A stretch of DNA of 64,000 nucleotides, taken from Bradyrhizobium diazoefficiens. Lineage in GTDB: Bacteria; Pseudomonadota; Alphaproteobacteria; Rhizobiales; Xanthobacteraceae. Within the stretch, counting starts at the first letter, position 1. Each line of letters starts with the position of its first letter. Of the stretch, positions 17,327-27,175 are shown piece by piece. Both the position numbers and the translations under genes were made by a program. The notes beneath the pieces were generated by a model, which worked only from the letters and a program-made list of their open reading frames with translations, did not search any database and was not told the DNA's origin. The stretch covers positions 5,701,001 to 5,765,000 of the forward strand of contig NZ_CP067100.1 in the NCBI RefSeq assembly GCF_016616235.1, given 5' to 3'.

Positions 17327-18754
17327 ATGCGGGTGAACGGGCTCTACGGCCACGTCCGTAACAATGATACGCGCTCGCTCGCGCTATTTGCGGGCTTCGT
17401 TCTGGCATTTCACCTGCTCGCCATGCTGGCGCTGCTGGTGCCCCTTGCGATGGTCGATCCCGAGCACGCGCCGTTATACGGCTGGATTGGATATCTGGTC
17501 CGCTGGGTGCCCATCATTACCATCGCCGGCGCCCTGTTGTTTGCCGTGCAGATGGCCTGGCACGTCCGCACGGTGCGCCGACGAACGAATTTTCGCTTCG
17601 TTGACGATCTCGACGAGCCGCGCCTCTGCCGCATCGTCGAGCCGCTGGCGATCGCGGCCGGCCTGCCGACGCCCTATGTCGGCGTCGTCGACAGCTCCGC
17701 GCTCAACGCATTTGCCTGCGGCATCCGGCGCAAGGACGCCGTCCTGGTCTTCACGCGCGGCCTGATCGACGCCCTGGACGATGACGAGCTCGCGGCCGTG
17801 GCCGCGCACGAGATCGTCCATGTGGTCAACGGCGACATCCGGCTGATTGCGGCAACCAACATCTGCCTCGATACGCTCAGGTTCCTCCAGCCGCGGCGCG
17901 ACACGAAGCGGGTGAACAAGATCCAGCAGGCCGTCGCGATGCCGATCGTGGCGATCGCGATGCCGATGATGGTGGTGCTGGTCCTCGTCGTCGCGTTCCT
18001 GCGCCGCCTCGCGCTCGATGGCACTCATCTCGTGCGCCTGTTGATCGCTTCGGCGCGCGAGTTCATCGCCGATGCTGAAGCGGTCCGACTGACCCAGAAC
18101 CCGTCCGCGCTGGTGTCGGCATTGCAGCGTATCGAGGGGCGCAGCGCCATCCCGGGGCTTGCCGCCGGCCAGGACGCCATGATGATCGATGGACCGCATC
18201 AGGGAGCACTTGCCACCCATCCCACGATCGCCGAGCGCGTGGCCGCGATCGTTTCCGTCACGGGGTCGATGGCACTGATCGCGCCCGCGCGGCGGGACAC
18301 GCGGCCAATTGAACTCCGTTCCGCAAATGGCCTTGGCCTCCGCCCGCCCGCGATCCGCGATGCGCGAAACGGATTTCGGGGCGCGCTTGCGCCCGCCACG
18401 TTTGAGAGCGACCTCAACAGGCTCGGTCTGACGTGGGAGGAGACCTTAGGAGCCGTTGCCGCGATCGGCCTGTTTCTGTGGTTCCATAGCGCCGACCTCA
18501 CCAGCCCAGCGGCGCTCGCCCGGGCGCTCGATCCGGCGCCGCTGCGGACGTTCTTCGCGATGGGCGGCGAGGGCTTGCGCTGCATGATGCAAGGCTATGG
18601 CCGGGCCGCAGGTCTGGGGACAAACCCGGTCGACTGCGATACGACGATGGACAAACTGCTGGCCGCTCATCGTGGCGAGTCCAACATCCTCGGGATCATG
18701 GCCCCCGGCCGGGCGTCAACCTTCACCCATATCCAGAGCCGGAAGCCCAACTGA
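17327..18754 (+). CDS. M48 family (HtpX/Ste24-like) membrane metalloprotease
   Basis: This 475-residue protein has two N-terminal membrane helices (about 18-42 and 55-78), the zinc motif HEIVH at 161-165, a further helix pair near 200-227, and a third zinc ligand in REFIADAEA (Glu245). This matches HtpX-type quality-control proteases. The C-terminal 150 residues are longer than HtpX, contain another hydrophobic stretch near 375-395 and are of unknown role. It is transcribed with lemA and sits next to pspA, suggesting a shared envelope-maintenance function. Confidence 0.87.
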   Translation: MRVNGLYGHVRNNDTRSLALFAGFVLAFHLLAMLALLVPLAMVDPEHAPLYGWIGYLVRWVPIITIAGALLFAVQMAWHVRTVRRRTNFRFVDDLDEPRLCRIVEPLAIAAGLPTPYVGVVDSSALNAFACGIRRKDAVLVFTRGLIDALDDDELAAVAAHEIVHVVNGDIRLIAATNICLDTLRFLQPRRDTKRVNKIQQAVAMPIVAIAMPMMVVLVLVVAFLRRLALDGTHLVRLLIASAREFIADAEAVRLTQNPSALVSALQRIEGRSAIPGLAAGQDAMMIDGPHQGALATHPTIAERVAAIVSVTGSMALIAPARRDTRPIELRSANGLGLRPPAIRDARNGFRGALAPATFESDLNRLGLTWEETLGAVAAIGLFLWFHSADLTSPAALARALDPAPLRTFFAMGGEGLRCMMQGYGRAAGLGTNPVDCDTTMDKLLAAHRGESNILGIMAPGRASTFTHIQSRKPN

Positions 18755-18756
18755 CA

Positions 18757-19130
18757 GAGGTCCAGCGCACGGGCTGCTTTCAGACCGATTACTATTCGGT
18801 TGGCCACAGCGGGCTCTACAAGGTCACGGACGTGCCGAAGGCCGGCGAGACGGTATCGCTCGCCAGGTATCTGAGGCTCAGCGCGCAAGCTTCTGGGCAG
18901 CGTCATTCATCGCTTCTTCGGCGATCCCCGGCCTTGAAGTCGAGGCCAAGGCCAACGAAGCCCCGGAGCACCGGGCCACCATTGCCCTCCTGCGCGCACG
19001 TCTGGCCGATCCAGACTTTGTGCCATCGCTATCCGCTCTGGAGCCGGCCGAGCTCGAGCTCCTCGCGAGAACGCCGTTCGACTTCATTTCGTGCACGGCG
19101 CGCCGCGGTCAAGCAGGCAAGACCGGTTGA
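18757..19130 (+). pseudogene. Degraded or frameshifted reading frame after the M48 gene
   Basis: Two stretches of protein-like sequence occur in different forward frames. The first (about 18757-18880, reading TGCFQTDYYSVGHSGLYKV and VPKAGETVSLARYL) breaks down near 18880. The second, in another frame, reads ASFWAASFIASSAIPGLEV and ends ELLARTPFDFISC before a stop at 19128-19130. Neither has a convincing start codon and ribosome site. A single-base shift near 18880 would join them into one protein of about 120 residues. No family is recognised. It could be a decayed gene or a sequencing error. Confidence 0.4.
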
Positions 19131-19232
19131 TCAGCCCTTGCGCGTCAGGCCCGGGACGATCTCGCCGGCCGCATTGACCTTCATCATAGCGGACCTCACC
19201 GGCGGCCGGATAGGCGCCACCGAGTCGCGCGG

Positions 19233-20054
19233 CTAGCGCTTGCTCCAGTCAACAATCCGGCTCGCATCGCCATCGAATTCGTTGCTGCAGAACGCGCCGC
19301 CCTGAAAATAGTCGCCGATCGGATCGGGCTTGAGCTTGGCCTGCTCGGCCATCGCGTGCTCGCGGAAATCCTCGGCGCGTCCCGTGGGGCGATAGCCGAA
19401 TTCGTATGCGCGATGGTTGTCCCACCAGGCGCGCTCGTTCAGGGAGGCGCCGTAGAAGATTTCGAAATGGATGTCGGGATGTTCAAGCCCGATGCGGCAG
19501 AGCTGCACGAGGTCGTCGGGCTTGAGCCAGATCGCAAGCCGGCGCTGGTCGAGTGGCATGTCGCCGAAATTGCCGATGCGCAGGCAGGTCACCCTCATCC
19601 CGTGCTTGTCGGCGTAGAGCGCACCGACCGCCTCGCCGAACACCTTGCTGACGCCGTAGCGCCCGTCGGGACGCGGGGTGACGTCGGTGCCGATCTTGTG
19701 GTGGCGCGGATAGAAGCCGACGGCATGGTTCGAGGAGGCGAACACCACGCGCTTGACGCCCCGGCGGTACGCCGCTTCGAACAAATTGTAGCCGCCGATA
19801 ATGTTGGCCTGAAGGATCTGATCCCAGGTGCCTTCGACCGAGTAGCCGCCAAAATGGATGATGCCGTCGATGCCCTCGCAGATCGCCTCGCATTGCGCGA
19901 GATCGGCAAGGTCCGCCGCCTTGAACTTCTCGTTCGCGCCGAGATCAGCGGGCGGCTTGATGTCGGAGAGCAGGAGATCCGGATAGATCGGCGGCAACAG
20001 TCTTCGCAGGCTCGTGCCGATTCCGCCCGAAGCTCCCGTCATCAAGATACGCAT
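19233..20054 (-). CDS. udh: Uronate dehydrogenase-like NAD-dependent SDR
   Basis: This 273-residue protein is likely to oxidise glucuronate/galacturonate to the aldarolactone using NAD. It has the Rossmann motif TGASGGIG (6-13), FGGYSVEGTWDQILQANIIG, the SSNH sequence at 107-110 and YGVSK with Tyr133/Lys137 as the catalytic pair. SSNH, a PDGLYGVSK-like active site and WWDN are shared with the characterised Agrobacterium uronate dehydrogenase as I remember it. It is divergent from an SMP-30 lactonase gene 90 bases away, which would open the lactone product. Together they suggest an oxidative uronate pathway. Confidence 0.78.
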   Translation of the reverse strand: MRILMTGASGGIGTSLRRLLPPIYPDLLLSDIKPPADLGANEKFKAADLADLAQCEAICEGIDGIIHFGGYSVEGTWDQILQANIIGGYNLFEAAYRRGVKRVVFASSNHAVGFYPRHHKIGTDVTPRPDGRYGVSKVFGEAVGALYADKHGMRVTCLRIGNFGDMPLDQRRLAIWLKPDDLVQLCRIGLEHPDIHFEIFYGASLNERAWWDNHRAYEFGYRPTGRAEDFREHAMAEQAKLKPDPIGDYFQGGAFCSNEFDGDASRIVDWSKR

Positions 20055-20144
20055 GTGATCCCTCGTTTTTTGGTGACCGATTTGCCGTCACGTGTCTCTA
20101 ATGATAGCTGGATTGTCCAGAGGGAACGAAACGAGAGAACTGAC

Positions 20145-21122
<978 letters not shown>

Positions 21123-21132
21123 GCTCTCGGCC

Positions 21133-21239
21133 GTCATTCCGGGGCGCGCCTCTTCGGCGCGAGCCCGGAATCCATCGCGCGACGCGGTCCGTAGACGAAT
21201 GGATTCCGGGCTCGTCGCTGCGCGAGGCCCCGGAATGAC
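21133..21239. repeat. GTCATT...AATGAC inverted-repeat element, family C
   Basis: It starts GTCATTCCGGGGCGCGCCTC and ends GAGGCCCCGGAATGAC; inner GGAATCCAT and ATGGATTCC form a second inverted pair around a short centre. The ends match the elements at 3555-3653 and 60435-60520, but the interior differs. It lies between the convergent lactonase and aldehyde dehydrogenase genes. Confidence 0.75.
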
Positions 21240-21247
21240 GAAACAAA

Positions 21248-21277
21248 AACGCCGGAGCGGTTGCCCGCTCCGGCGTT
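21248..21277 (-). terminator. Rho-independent terminator of the aldehyde dehydrogenase gene
   Basis: A perfect 13-base stem (AACGCCGGAGCGG/CCGCTCCGGCGTT) with a four-base loop, followed on the minus strand by a T-rich run (TTTTTGTTTC). It lies 22 bases past the aldehyde dehydrogenase stop codon. Confidence 0.85.
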
Positions 21278-21299
21278 CTGTTCATTCGGCGGCTAAAAC

Positions 21300-22730
21300 T
21301 TACGCCGCGTTGTAGCCGGCGACGGCCTTCGCCTCGAGATATTCCTCCAGGCCGAACTTGCCCCATTCGCGGCCGTTGCCGGATTGCTTGTAGCCGCCGA
21401 ACGGCGCGGTGCGGTCGTTCGGCACGCCCTGGAGGTTGACGTTGCCGGCGCGGATCTGGCGGCCGACGCGCTTGGCGTCCTCGACCGACGGGCCATAGAC
21501 ATAACCGGCGAGTCCGTAAGGCGTGTCGTTGGCGATCTGCACGGCGTCGGCTTCGTCCTTGGCGCCGATGATGGTCAGCACCGGTCCGAAGATCTCTTCG
21601 CGGGCGATCGTCATATCGGGGGTGACGTCGGCGAAGATGGTCGGGCGGACATAGAAGCCCTTGTTGACGCCTTCAGGCAGGCCCGGGCCGCCGGCGACGA
21701 GGGTTGCGCCCTCGTCGATGCCTTTCTTGATCAGGCCCTGGATCTTGTCCCACTGGCCGCGGTTGACGACGGGGCCGATCGTGGTGCCTTCAGCGCGGGG
21801 ATCGCCGGCTTTGGTCTTGTCGGCGACCGCCTTCGCGATCGCGGCGACCTCCTTCATCTTCGAGAGCGGCACGATCATGCGCGAGGGCGCGTTACAGGAC
21901 TGGCCGGAGTTGTTGAACATGTGCATCACGCCGCCGGTCACCGCCTTCTGCAGGTCGGCGCCTTCGAGGATGACGTTCGGCGACTTGCCGCCGAGCTCCT
22001 GGCTGACGCGCTTCACCGTCGGCGCTGCGCGCTTGGCGACGTCGATGCCGGCGCGGGTCGAGCCGGTGAAGGAGATCATGTCGATATCAGGGTGCTCGCT
22101 CATGGCGGCGCCGACCTCGGGCCCGAGGCCGTTGACAAGGTTGAACACGCCTTTCGGCACGCCGGCCTCGTGGAGGATCTCCGCAAAAATCAAAGCCGAG
22201 GTCGGGGTGAACTCGCTGGGCTTCAGGATCATGGTGCAGCCGGCGGCAAGCGCGGGCGCAACCTTGCAAGCGATCTGGTTCAGCGGCCAGTTCCAGGGCG
22301 TGATCATGCCAACCACGCCGATCGGCTCGCGCAGCACCATGGCGGTGCCGACCGGCTCCTCGAAATGATAGTTCTTGAGCACGTCGAGCGTGGTCATGAG
22401 ATGGCCGAGGCCGGCGCCGGCCTGGAGCTTCTCCGCCATCGGCAACGGCGCGCCCATCTCGTCGGAGACCGCGGCGCCGATCTCCTTGAGGCGGCCCTTG
22501 TAGATCTCGATGATCTTCGACAGCAGCGCGACGCGCTCGTCACGGCTGGTTTGGGAGAAGGTTGCAAAGGCGCGCTTGGCGGCGGCGACCGCCTTGTCGA
22601 CGTCGGCCTTGGAGCCCAGCGCAACCTCGTACATCGTCTCTTCCGTCGCGGGATTGACCACGGCGGTGGACTTCTTGACGGCGGGATCGACCCAGGCGCC
22701 GTCGATGTAGAATTGCATGCGATTGACCAT
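21300..22730 (-). CDS. NAD(P)-dependent aldehyde dehydrogenase
   Basis: This 476-residue enzyme oxidises an aldehyde to its acid. It has ITPWNWPLNQ (143-152), the cofactor loop FTGSTRAG (221-228), catalytic Glu245 in ELGGKSPN and catalytic nucleophile Cys279 in NNSGQSCNAPSR, and EEIFGPVL near the C-terminus. The length is standard. The ATG at 22730 has GAGG at good spacing; in-frame sequence upstream is not coding-like. It may serve the nearby uronate pathway (for example a semialdehyde step), but the substrate is not fixed by sequence. Confidence 0.9.
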   Translation of the reverse strand: MVNRMQFYIDGAWVDPAVKKSTAVVNPATEETMYEVALGSKADVDKAVAAAKRAFATFSQTSRDERVALLSKIIEIYKGRLKEIGAAVSDEMGAPLPMAEKLQAGAGLGHLMTTLDVLKNYHFEEPVGTAMVLREPIGVVGMITPWNWPLNQIACKVAPALAAGCTMILKPSEFTPTSALIFAEILHEAGVPKGVFNLVNGLGPEVGAAMSEHPDIDMISFTGSTRAGIDVAKRAAPTVKRVSQELGGKSPNVILEGADLQKAVTGGVMHMFNNSGQSCNAPSRMIVPLSKMKEVAAIAKAVADKTKAGDPRAEGTTIGPVVNRGQWDKIQGLIKKGIDEGATLVAGGPGLPEGVNKGFYVRPTIFADVTPDMTIAREEIFGPVLTIIGAKDEADAVQIANDTPYGLAGYVYGPSVEDAKRVGRQIRAGNVNLQGVPNDRTAPFGGYKQSGNGREWGKFGLEEYLEAKAVAGYNAA

Positions 22731-22895
22731 CTGTGACCTCTTCTTGGGGGCTTGGAGGGGGCGTTTCGGCAGACATCCTTGCACGAAAGCGCCAGCAATT
22801 GAACCCGCCATATGCGGGGCCAGCGTTGCGGCGGACGCGCGGAATATGCGACGCGTTTTGAAGTGAGGCAAGCGGCCATCAATCGCAAGAACCTA

Positions 22896-23053
22896 GGTCC
22901 CGGCTCTGCACCGCGACATTTCATGTCGCGCCTTGTCCGGGACACGAGATTAGAACGAGTGCAACCACTTTCGTGCCCCGGACACAGCGCAGCACTTCCC
23001 CGGCGATGCGAAGCATCGTCCGGTTCAGTGATGCGCTGCAGAGCCGGGGCCCA
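22896..23053. repeat. Mosaic palindromic intergenic repeat, family B
   Basis: The first half holds GTCCCGGCTCTGC, CGCGACATTTCATGTCGCG (7-base-arm hairpin) and TCCGGGACACGAG. The second half carries CTCGTGCCCCGGA-like sequence, GCGATGCGAAGCATCG and GCAGAGCCGGGGCCC. The two halves are roughly inverted copies. The 341-base gap between the aldehyde dehydrogenase and the E1 gene otherwise shows no gene. Confidence 0.75.
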
Positions 23054-23072
23054 ATGGCCCCGGTTGTCTCCC

Positions 23073-25436
23073 CTACACCGCCATCTTCCGATGCAGCACC
23101 GGCGCGCCCGTGGTGAGGCTTTCGGCCGCATCGATGATCGCATTCGCATCGATGCCGTAGTGGCGGTAGAGGTCGGCGATGCTGCCGGTCTGGCCGAACT
23201 GCTCGACGCCGAGCGCCTCGACGCGATGGCCGCGGACGCTGCCGAGCCAGCCGAGCGCAGACGGATGGCCGTCGATCACGGTCACGATGCCGCAGTCGCG
23301 CGGCAGCGGCGCCAGCAGCTTTTCGATGTGGCTGAGGTGCTGCACGCCGCGCCGGTCGCGCCGCAATTTTCGCGCGGCGGTCCAGCCCGCATGCAAGCGG
23401 TCAGCCGAGGTGATCGCGAGCAGGCCGATGTCGCGGCGGCTCTCGCCGATGAAGCCGGTCGCCTCGATCGCTTCCGGCGCAATCGCGCCGGTATAGGCGA
23501 TCACGACTTCGGCATTCGGGCCCGGCTTGCGCAGCCAATAGGCGCCGTCGGTGATGCCCTGCTGCAGGTCCGGTGTCACGATGCGCTGCGCCTGCTCGAT
23601 GCTGCGCGTCGAGAGTCTTAAGTAAACCGAACCGCCCTCGCCCGGCTCGCGCTGCATGTGCTGGAATCCCCAACCCATGATCACGGCGAGCTCGTCGACG
23701 AAGGCCGGCTCGAACGAGGCGAGCCCGTCCTGCGCCATGCCGATCAGCGGCGTTGCGATCGACTGGTGCGCGCCGCCTTCCGGCGCGAGCGAGATGCCGG
23801 ACGGTGTCGCCGCCACCATGAAGCGCGCATCCTGGTAGCAGGCATAGTTCAGTGCATCGAGACCGCGCTCGATAAAGGGATCGTAGAGCGTGCCGACCGG
23901 CAGCAGCCGCTCGCCGTTGATCTGGTGCGACAGGCCGAGTGCCGAGAGCATGATGAACAGGTTCATCTCGGCGATGCCGAGCTCGAGGTGCTGTCCCTTG
24001 GGCGAGGCGTCCCAGTTGTAAGTCGAGGGAATTTTCTCGCTGCGGAATAGGTCCGCCTTCTCGGCACGCGCGAACAGGCCGCGGCGGTTCACCCAGGGGC
24101 CGAGATTGGTCGAGACGGTGACGTCGGGCGAGGTCGTGACGATGCGTTTTGCGAGTTCGCTGTCGCTGCGCGCGATCTCGTTCAGCACGAGACCGAAACC
24201 TTGTTGGGTCGACATCTGCGCCGACGGCTTGAATGCGAGCTGCTGCGGCACCTCGACGACGGGCGCGGTGAACCGGCGGCCGTCCTGATTGAACGGCACG
24301 CGCGCGAGGAATGCGTCGAGTTCTGCAGCGCTTTGCGTCAGGCCTTCGTACTTGTCCCATTCGTGGCCCGGGCGGATGTTCTGGCTCTCGCGATATTTCT
24401 CCATCTGCGCGACGGTCATTAGGCCGGCATGATTGTCCTTGTGACCCTGGAACGGCAGGCCGACGCCCTTGATGGTGTAGGCGATGAAGCAGACCGGGCG
24501 ATCGTGATCGATGGATTCGAACGCCTCGAGCATGCTGGCCATGTCGTGGCCGCCGAGGTTTGACATCAGTGCGAGCAGTTCCTCGTCGCTGCGGCGATCG
24601 ATCAGCTTGGTGATCGGCCCCTGGTCGCCGATCTCGTCATGCAGATGTTTTCTGAAGGCGGCGCCGCCCTGGAAGCACAGCGCGGCGTAGAGCGCGTTCG
24701 GGCAATTGTCGATCCACTCTTTCAGCGCCTCGCCGCCGGGTTCGGCAAAGGCCTCGCGCATCAGCCGGCCGTATTTCACGATCACCACGTCCCAGCCGAA
24801 ATTGCGGAACATGGTCTCGAACTTTTCCCAGAGCCCTTCACGGACGACGGCGTCGAGCGACTGCCTGTTGTAGTCGACCACCCACCAGGTGTTGCGCAGC
24901 CCGTGCTTCCAGCCCTCGGCGAGCGCTTCGAAAATGTTGCCCTCATCCATCTCGGCATCGCCGACGAGGGCAATCATCCGCCCTTCACGCCGGTCCTTCA
25001 TCCAGCCATGCGCCTTGACGTAGTCCTGCACCAGCGAGGCGAACAGCGTCTGCGCGACGCCGAGGCCAACGGAGCCGGTCGAGAAATCGACGTCGTCGAC
25101 GTCCTTGGTGCGCGAGGGATAGGACTGCGCGCCCTTGAAGCCGCGAAAGTTCTCCAGCTTGTCGCGACTCTGCCGGCCGAACAGATACTGGATGGCGTGG
25201 AACACCGGGCTCGCATGCGGCTTCACCGCGACGCGATCCTCAGGTCTCAGCACGCTAAAATACAGCGCCGACATGATAGTCGCCAGCGAGGCGGACGAGG
25301 CCTGATGGCCGCCGACCTTGAGGCCGTCCGCGTTGGGGCGGATGTGGTTGGCGTGATGGATGGTCCACGACGACAGCCACAGCGCCTTGCGGCTCAGGGC
25401 TGTCAACATGTCGAGACGCGTGGAATCAACGGGCAT
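23073..25436 (-). CDS. Homodimeric 2-oxoacid dehydrogenase E1 component (AceE/MdeB-like)
   Basis: This 787-residue thiamine diphosphate enzyme has the transketolase-like N-terminal domain with the TPP motif GDAEMDEGNIFEAL...NTWWVVDYN (about 158-190), a central pyrimidine-binding domain (KGQHLELGIAEMN near 475) and a C-terminal transketolase domain. It is shorter than E. coli AceE and lies next to an Lrp gene in divergent orientation, as in the Pseudomonas mde locus where MdeB handles 2-oxobutyrate from methionine. No E2, E3 or methionine lyase gene is present here. The ATG at 25436 follows GGGAG; a TTG two codons earlier is less likely. Confidence 0.82.
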   Translation of the reverse strand: MPVDSTRLDMLTALSRKALWLSSWTIHHANHIRPNADGLKVGGHQASSASLATIMSALYFSVLRPEDRVAVKPHASPVFHAIQYLFGRQSRDKLENFRGFKGAQSYPSRTKDVDDVDFSTGSVGLGVAQTLFASLVQDYVKAHGWMKDRREGRMIALVGDAEMDEGNIFEALAEGWKHGLRNTWWVVDYNRQSLDAVVREGLWEKFETMFRNFGWDVVIVKYGRLMREAFAEPGGEALKEWIDNCPNALYAALCFQGGAAFRKHLHDEIGDQGPITKLIDRRSDEELLALMSNLGGHDMASMLEAFESIDHDRPVCFIAYTIKGVGLPFQGHKDNHAGLMTVAQMEKYRESQNIRPGHEWDKYEGLTQSAAELDAFLARVPFNQDGRRFTAPVVEVPQQLAFKPSAQMSTQQGFGLVLNEIARSDSELAKRIVTTSPDVTVSTNLGPWVNRRGLFARAEKADLFRSEKIPSTYNWDASPKGQHLELGIAEMNLFIMLSALGLSHQINGERLLPVGTLYDPFIERGLDALNYACYQDARFMVAATPSGISLAPEGGAHQSIATPLIGMAQDGLASFEPAFVDELAVIMGWGFQHMQREPGEGGSVYLRLSTRSIEQAQRIVTPDLQQGITDGAYWLRKPGPNAEVVIAYTGAIAPEAIEATGFIGESRRDIGLLAITSADRLHAGWTAARKLRRDRRGVQHLSHIEKLLAPLPRDCGIVTVIDGHPSALGWLGSVRGHRVEALGVEQFGQTGSIADLYRHYGIDANAIIDAAESLTTGAPVLHRKMAV

Positions 25437-25523
25437 GGGCAATGCTCCCGGAAAATCAGTTCCTCATGATACGCCTGCGCTTGGCGCCAAACTTCTCAAT
25501 TTTTCGCGCCAGATCCGCCGATA

Positions 25524-25540
25524 TTGGGATATTTTCCCAA
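25524..25540. promoter_or_regulatory. Candidate Lrp/AsnC operator
   Basis: TTGGGATATTTTCCCAA is a 17-base palindrome with 6-base arms and an AT-rich centre, the usual form of an Lrp-family site. It sits between the divergent E1 and Lrp genes, 31 bases before the Lrp start. A second palindrome, TTGGCGCCAA, is at 25481-25490. Use by the adjacent regulator is inferred. Confidence 0.6.
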
Positions 25541-25570
25541 CCGACCCCTCCCAGACCAGGCTCCATCCCA

Positions 25571-26032
25571 ATGCCCGAGCTCGACGCCATTGACCGCAAA
25601 ATCCTCAGCTCTCTCCAGACCGACAGCCGGCTGACCATGCAGGAGCTCGCCGACAAGGTCGGGCTCTCGGTCTCGCCCTGCCACCGCCGGGTCAAGCTGC
25701 TGGAAGAGCGCGGCGTCATCAGCCGCTACATCGCCACCGTGGACCAGAAGGCGCTCGGTCTGCATGTCAGCGTCTTCATCTCGATCAAGCTGGCACGGCA
25801 GAAGGAGGAGGACCTCAACCGCTTCGCCCGCGCCATCTCGAAATGGGACGAGGTGCTGGAGTGCTATCTGATGACCGGCAACCGCGACTATCTGTTGCGC
25901 GTCGTCGCGGCGGACCTCGCTTCCTACGAAACCTTTCTCAAGACCAAGCTGACCCGGCTCGACGGCATCGCCTCGATCGAGTCGAGCTTTGCCCTGAGCC
26001 AGGTGAAGTATTCGATCGCGCTGCCGGTGTAG
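25571..26032 (+). CDS. Lrp/AsnC family transcriptional regulator
   Basis: This 153-residue regulator has an N-terminal helix-turn-helix (ELDAIDRKILSSLQTDSRLTMQELADKVGLS, about 3-33) and a C-terminal RAM ligand-binding domain (about 65-150, with the turn LMTGNRDYLLRVV). The length is standard. It is divergent from the E1 gene and should control it in response to an amino acid, as MdeR does for MdeB in Pseudomonas. Only three bases separate its stop from the convergent alcohol dehydrogenase gene. Confidence 0.9.
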   Translation: MPELDAIDRKILSSLQTDSRLTMQELADKVGLSVSPCHRRVKLLEERGVISRYIATVDQKALGLHVSVFISIKLARQKEEDLNRFARAISKWDEVLECYLMTGNRDYLLRVVAADLASYETFLKTKLTRLDGIASIESSFALSQVKYSIALPV

Positions 26033-26035
26033 GCC

Positions 26036-27115
26036 TCATCTCCACGGCTGCACGATGATCTTGGTGTGGGTTTCAGGGTTGGCGAGATCGGCAAACGCCT
26101 TTGCTACCCCATCGATGCCCACTGCCGCCGTCATCATCGCGGCTGCATCGACCTGTCCCTCCGCGATCAGGCGCAGCGAGGCCGCAAACTCGTCCGGCGT
26201 ATAGCCGAGCACGTACTGAACGTTGAGCTCCTTCACGATGCCGAGCATAGGCTCGTATCCGTCGCTCTCCATGCAGACGCCGACCACGACGATGCGCGCA
26301 TCGCGCGGGGCGCCCTCGAACACCTGCTGGAGCAGGCCGGGCACGCCGACGCATTCGAAGATGATGGCGGGCTTCAGCGCGGGGAGCATCGCCTGGAGCG
26401 GCGGGCGCGCGGCCTTCTCAGCCTCCGACATCTGCGCGTGCTCGGCCCAGGTCGCATAGGGCTGCGAGACCCTGGGATCGACGACGATATCGGCACCAAA
26501 CTTTCCGGCAAGCGCGCGCCGCGCCGGCGAATAGTCCGCAGCGACGATCGGATGCAAGCCTTTGAGCTTCAGCGCCGCGATCACCGCGAGCCCGACCGGG
26601 CCGCAGCCGATCACGAGCGGCACCTCACCGCCCTGGATATTGGCCTTTGCGACAGCATGCACGCCCACCGCGAGCGGCTCGGTCAGCGCGGCATGTTCCG
26701 GCGCGAGACCATTGGGCACTTCGAGCAGCAGCGGCTCGCTCAAAATCATCTGCTCCGCATAGCCGCCGACAAAGTCGTTGGAATAGCCAATGCCCTTGAT
26801 GCCCTCCGGCATCAGCAGCGCGGGCAGCGAACAGACATGCGTCCCCGGTTTGAGCTTGCGTTCAGTGCCGGGGCCGTAGTCGACGATCTCGCAACAGAAT
26901 TCGTGACCGAACACGACGTCGCGCGACAGATCCATCGGCGTGCGCCCGGTCTTCCTTGCCATCTCCGCCATGTGGGGAGCGTGCTGGCGCGCATGCAGGT
27001 CGGAGCCGCAGATGCCGCAGGCGAGCGTCCTGACCAGCACCTGGCCGTTGCCCGGCTTCGGCTCGGCCATCTGGCCAGCGACAATCTCGCCGTTTCTGAA
27101 AATGGCAGCGCGCAT
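26036..27115 (-). CDS. Zinc-binding alcohol/polyol dehydrogenase family protein
   Basis: This 359-residue MDR protein has a GroES-like domain with catalytic zinc ligands Cys36 (CGICGSD) and His71/Glu72 (FGHEF) and a Rossmann domain with GCGPVGLAVIAALK near residue 167. The four-cysteine structural zinc loop of classical alcohol dehydrogenases is missing: the region carries a single Cys95. A proline/leucine-rich stretch (SLPALLMPEGIKG) takes its place. The ATG has a strong GGGGAGGAG site. Substrate unknown; sorbitol- and threonine-dehydrogenase-like members are alternatives. Confidence 0.85.
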   Translation of the reverse strand: MRAAIFRNGEIVAGQMAEPKPGNGQVLVRTLACGICGSDLHARQHAPHMAEMARKTGRTPMDLSRDVVFGHEFCCEIVDYGPGTERKLKPGTHVCSLPALLMPEGIKGIGYSNDFVGGYAEQMILSEPLLLEVPNGLAPEHAALTEPLAVGVHAVAKANIQGGEVPLVIGCGPVGLAVIAALKLKGLHPIVAADYSPARRALAGKFGADIVVDPRVSQPYATWAEHAQMSEAEKAARPPLQAMLPALKPAIIFECVGVPGLLQQVFEGAPRDARIVVVGVCMESDGYEPMLGIVKELNVQYVLGYTPDEFAASLRLIAEGQVDAAAMMTAAVGIDGVAKAFADLANPETHTKIIVQPWR

Positions 27116-27175
27116 CCGGCTCCTCCCCTGTTGCTGGAGCCGTTGATACCACGAAGCGGAAGCTGCCGACTTGCG

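Noticed and set aside
19131..19187. 18-codon minus-strand frame with an ATG pair downstream of the degraded frame
   Set aside because: Reads MMKVNAAGEIVPGLTRKG; looks like a protein tail more than a gene, and has no convincing ribosome site.
19356..20144. A long forward extension of the SMP-30 gene
   Set aside because: It is antisense to the uronate dehydrogenase gene, whose motifs are clear; GC-rich codon bias leaves the opposite frame open by chance.
24639..25469. Long plus-strand frames opposite the E1 gene and similar antisense frames elsewhere
   Set aside because: They are His/Arg/Asp-rich shadow translations of strong minus-strand genes, the usual by-product of high third-position G+C.
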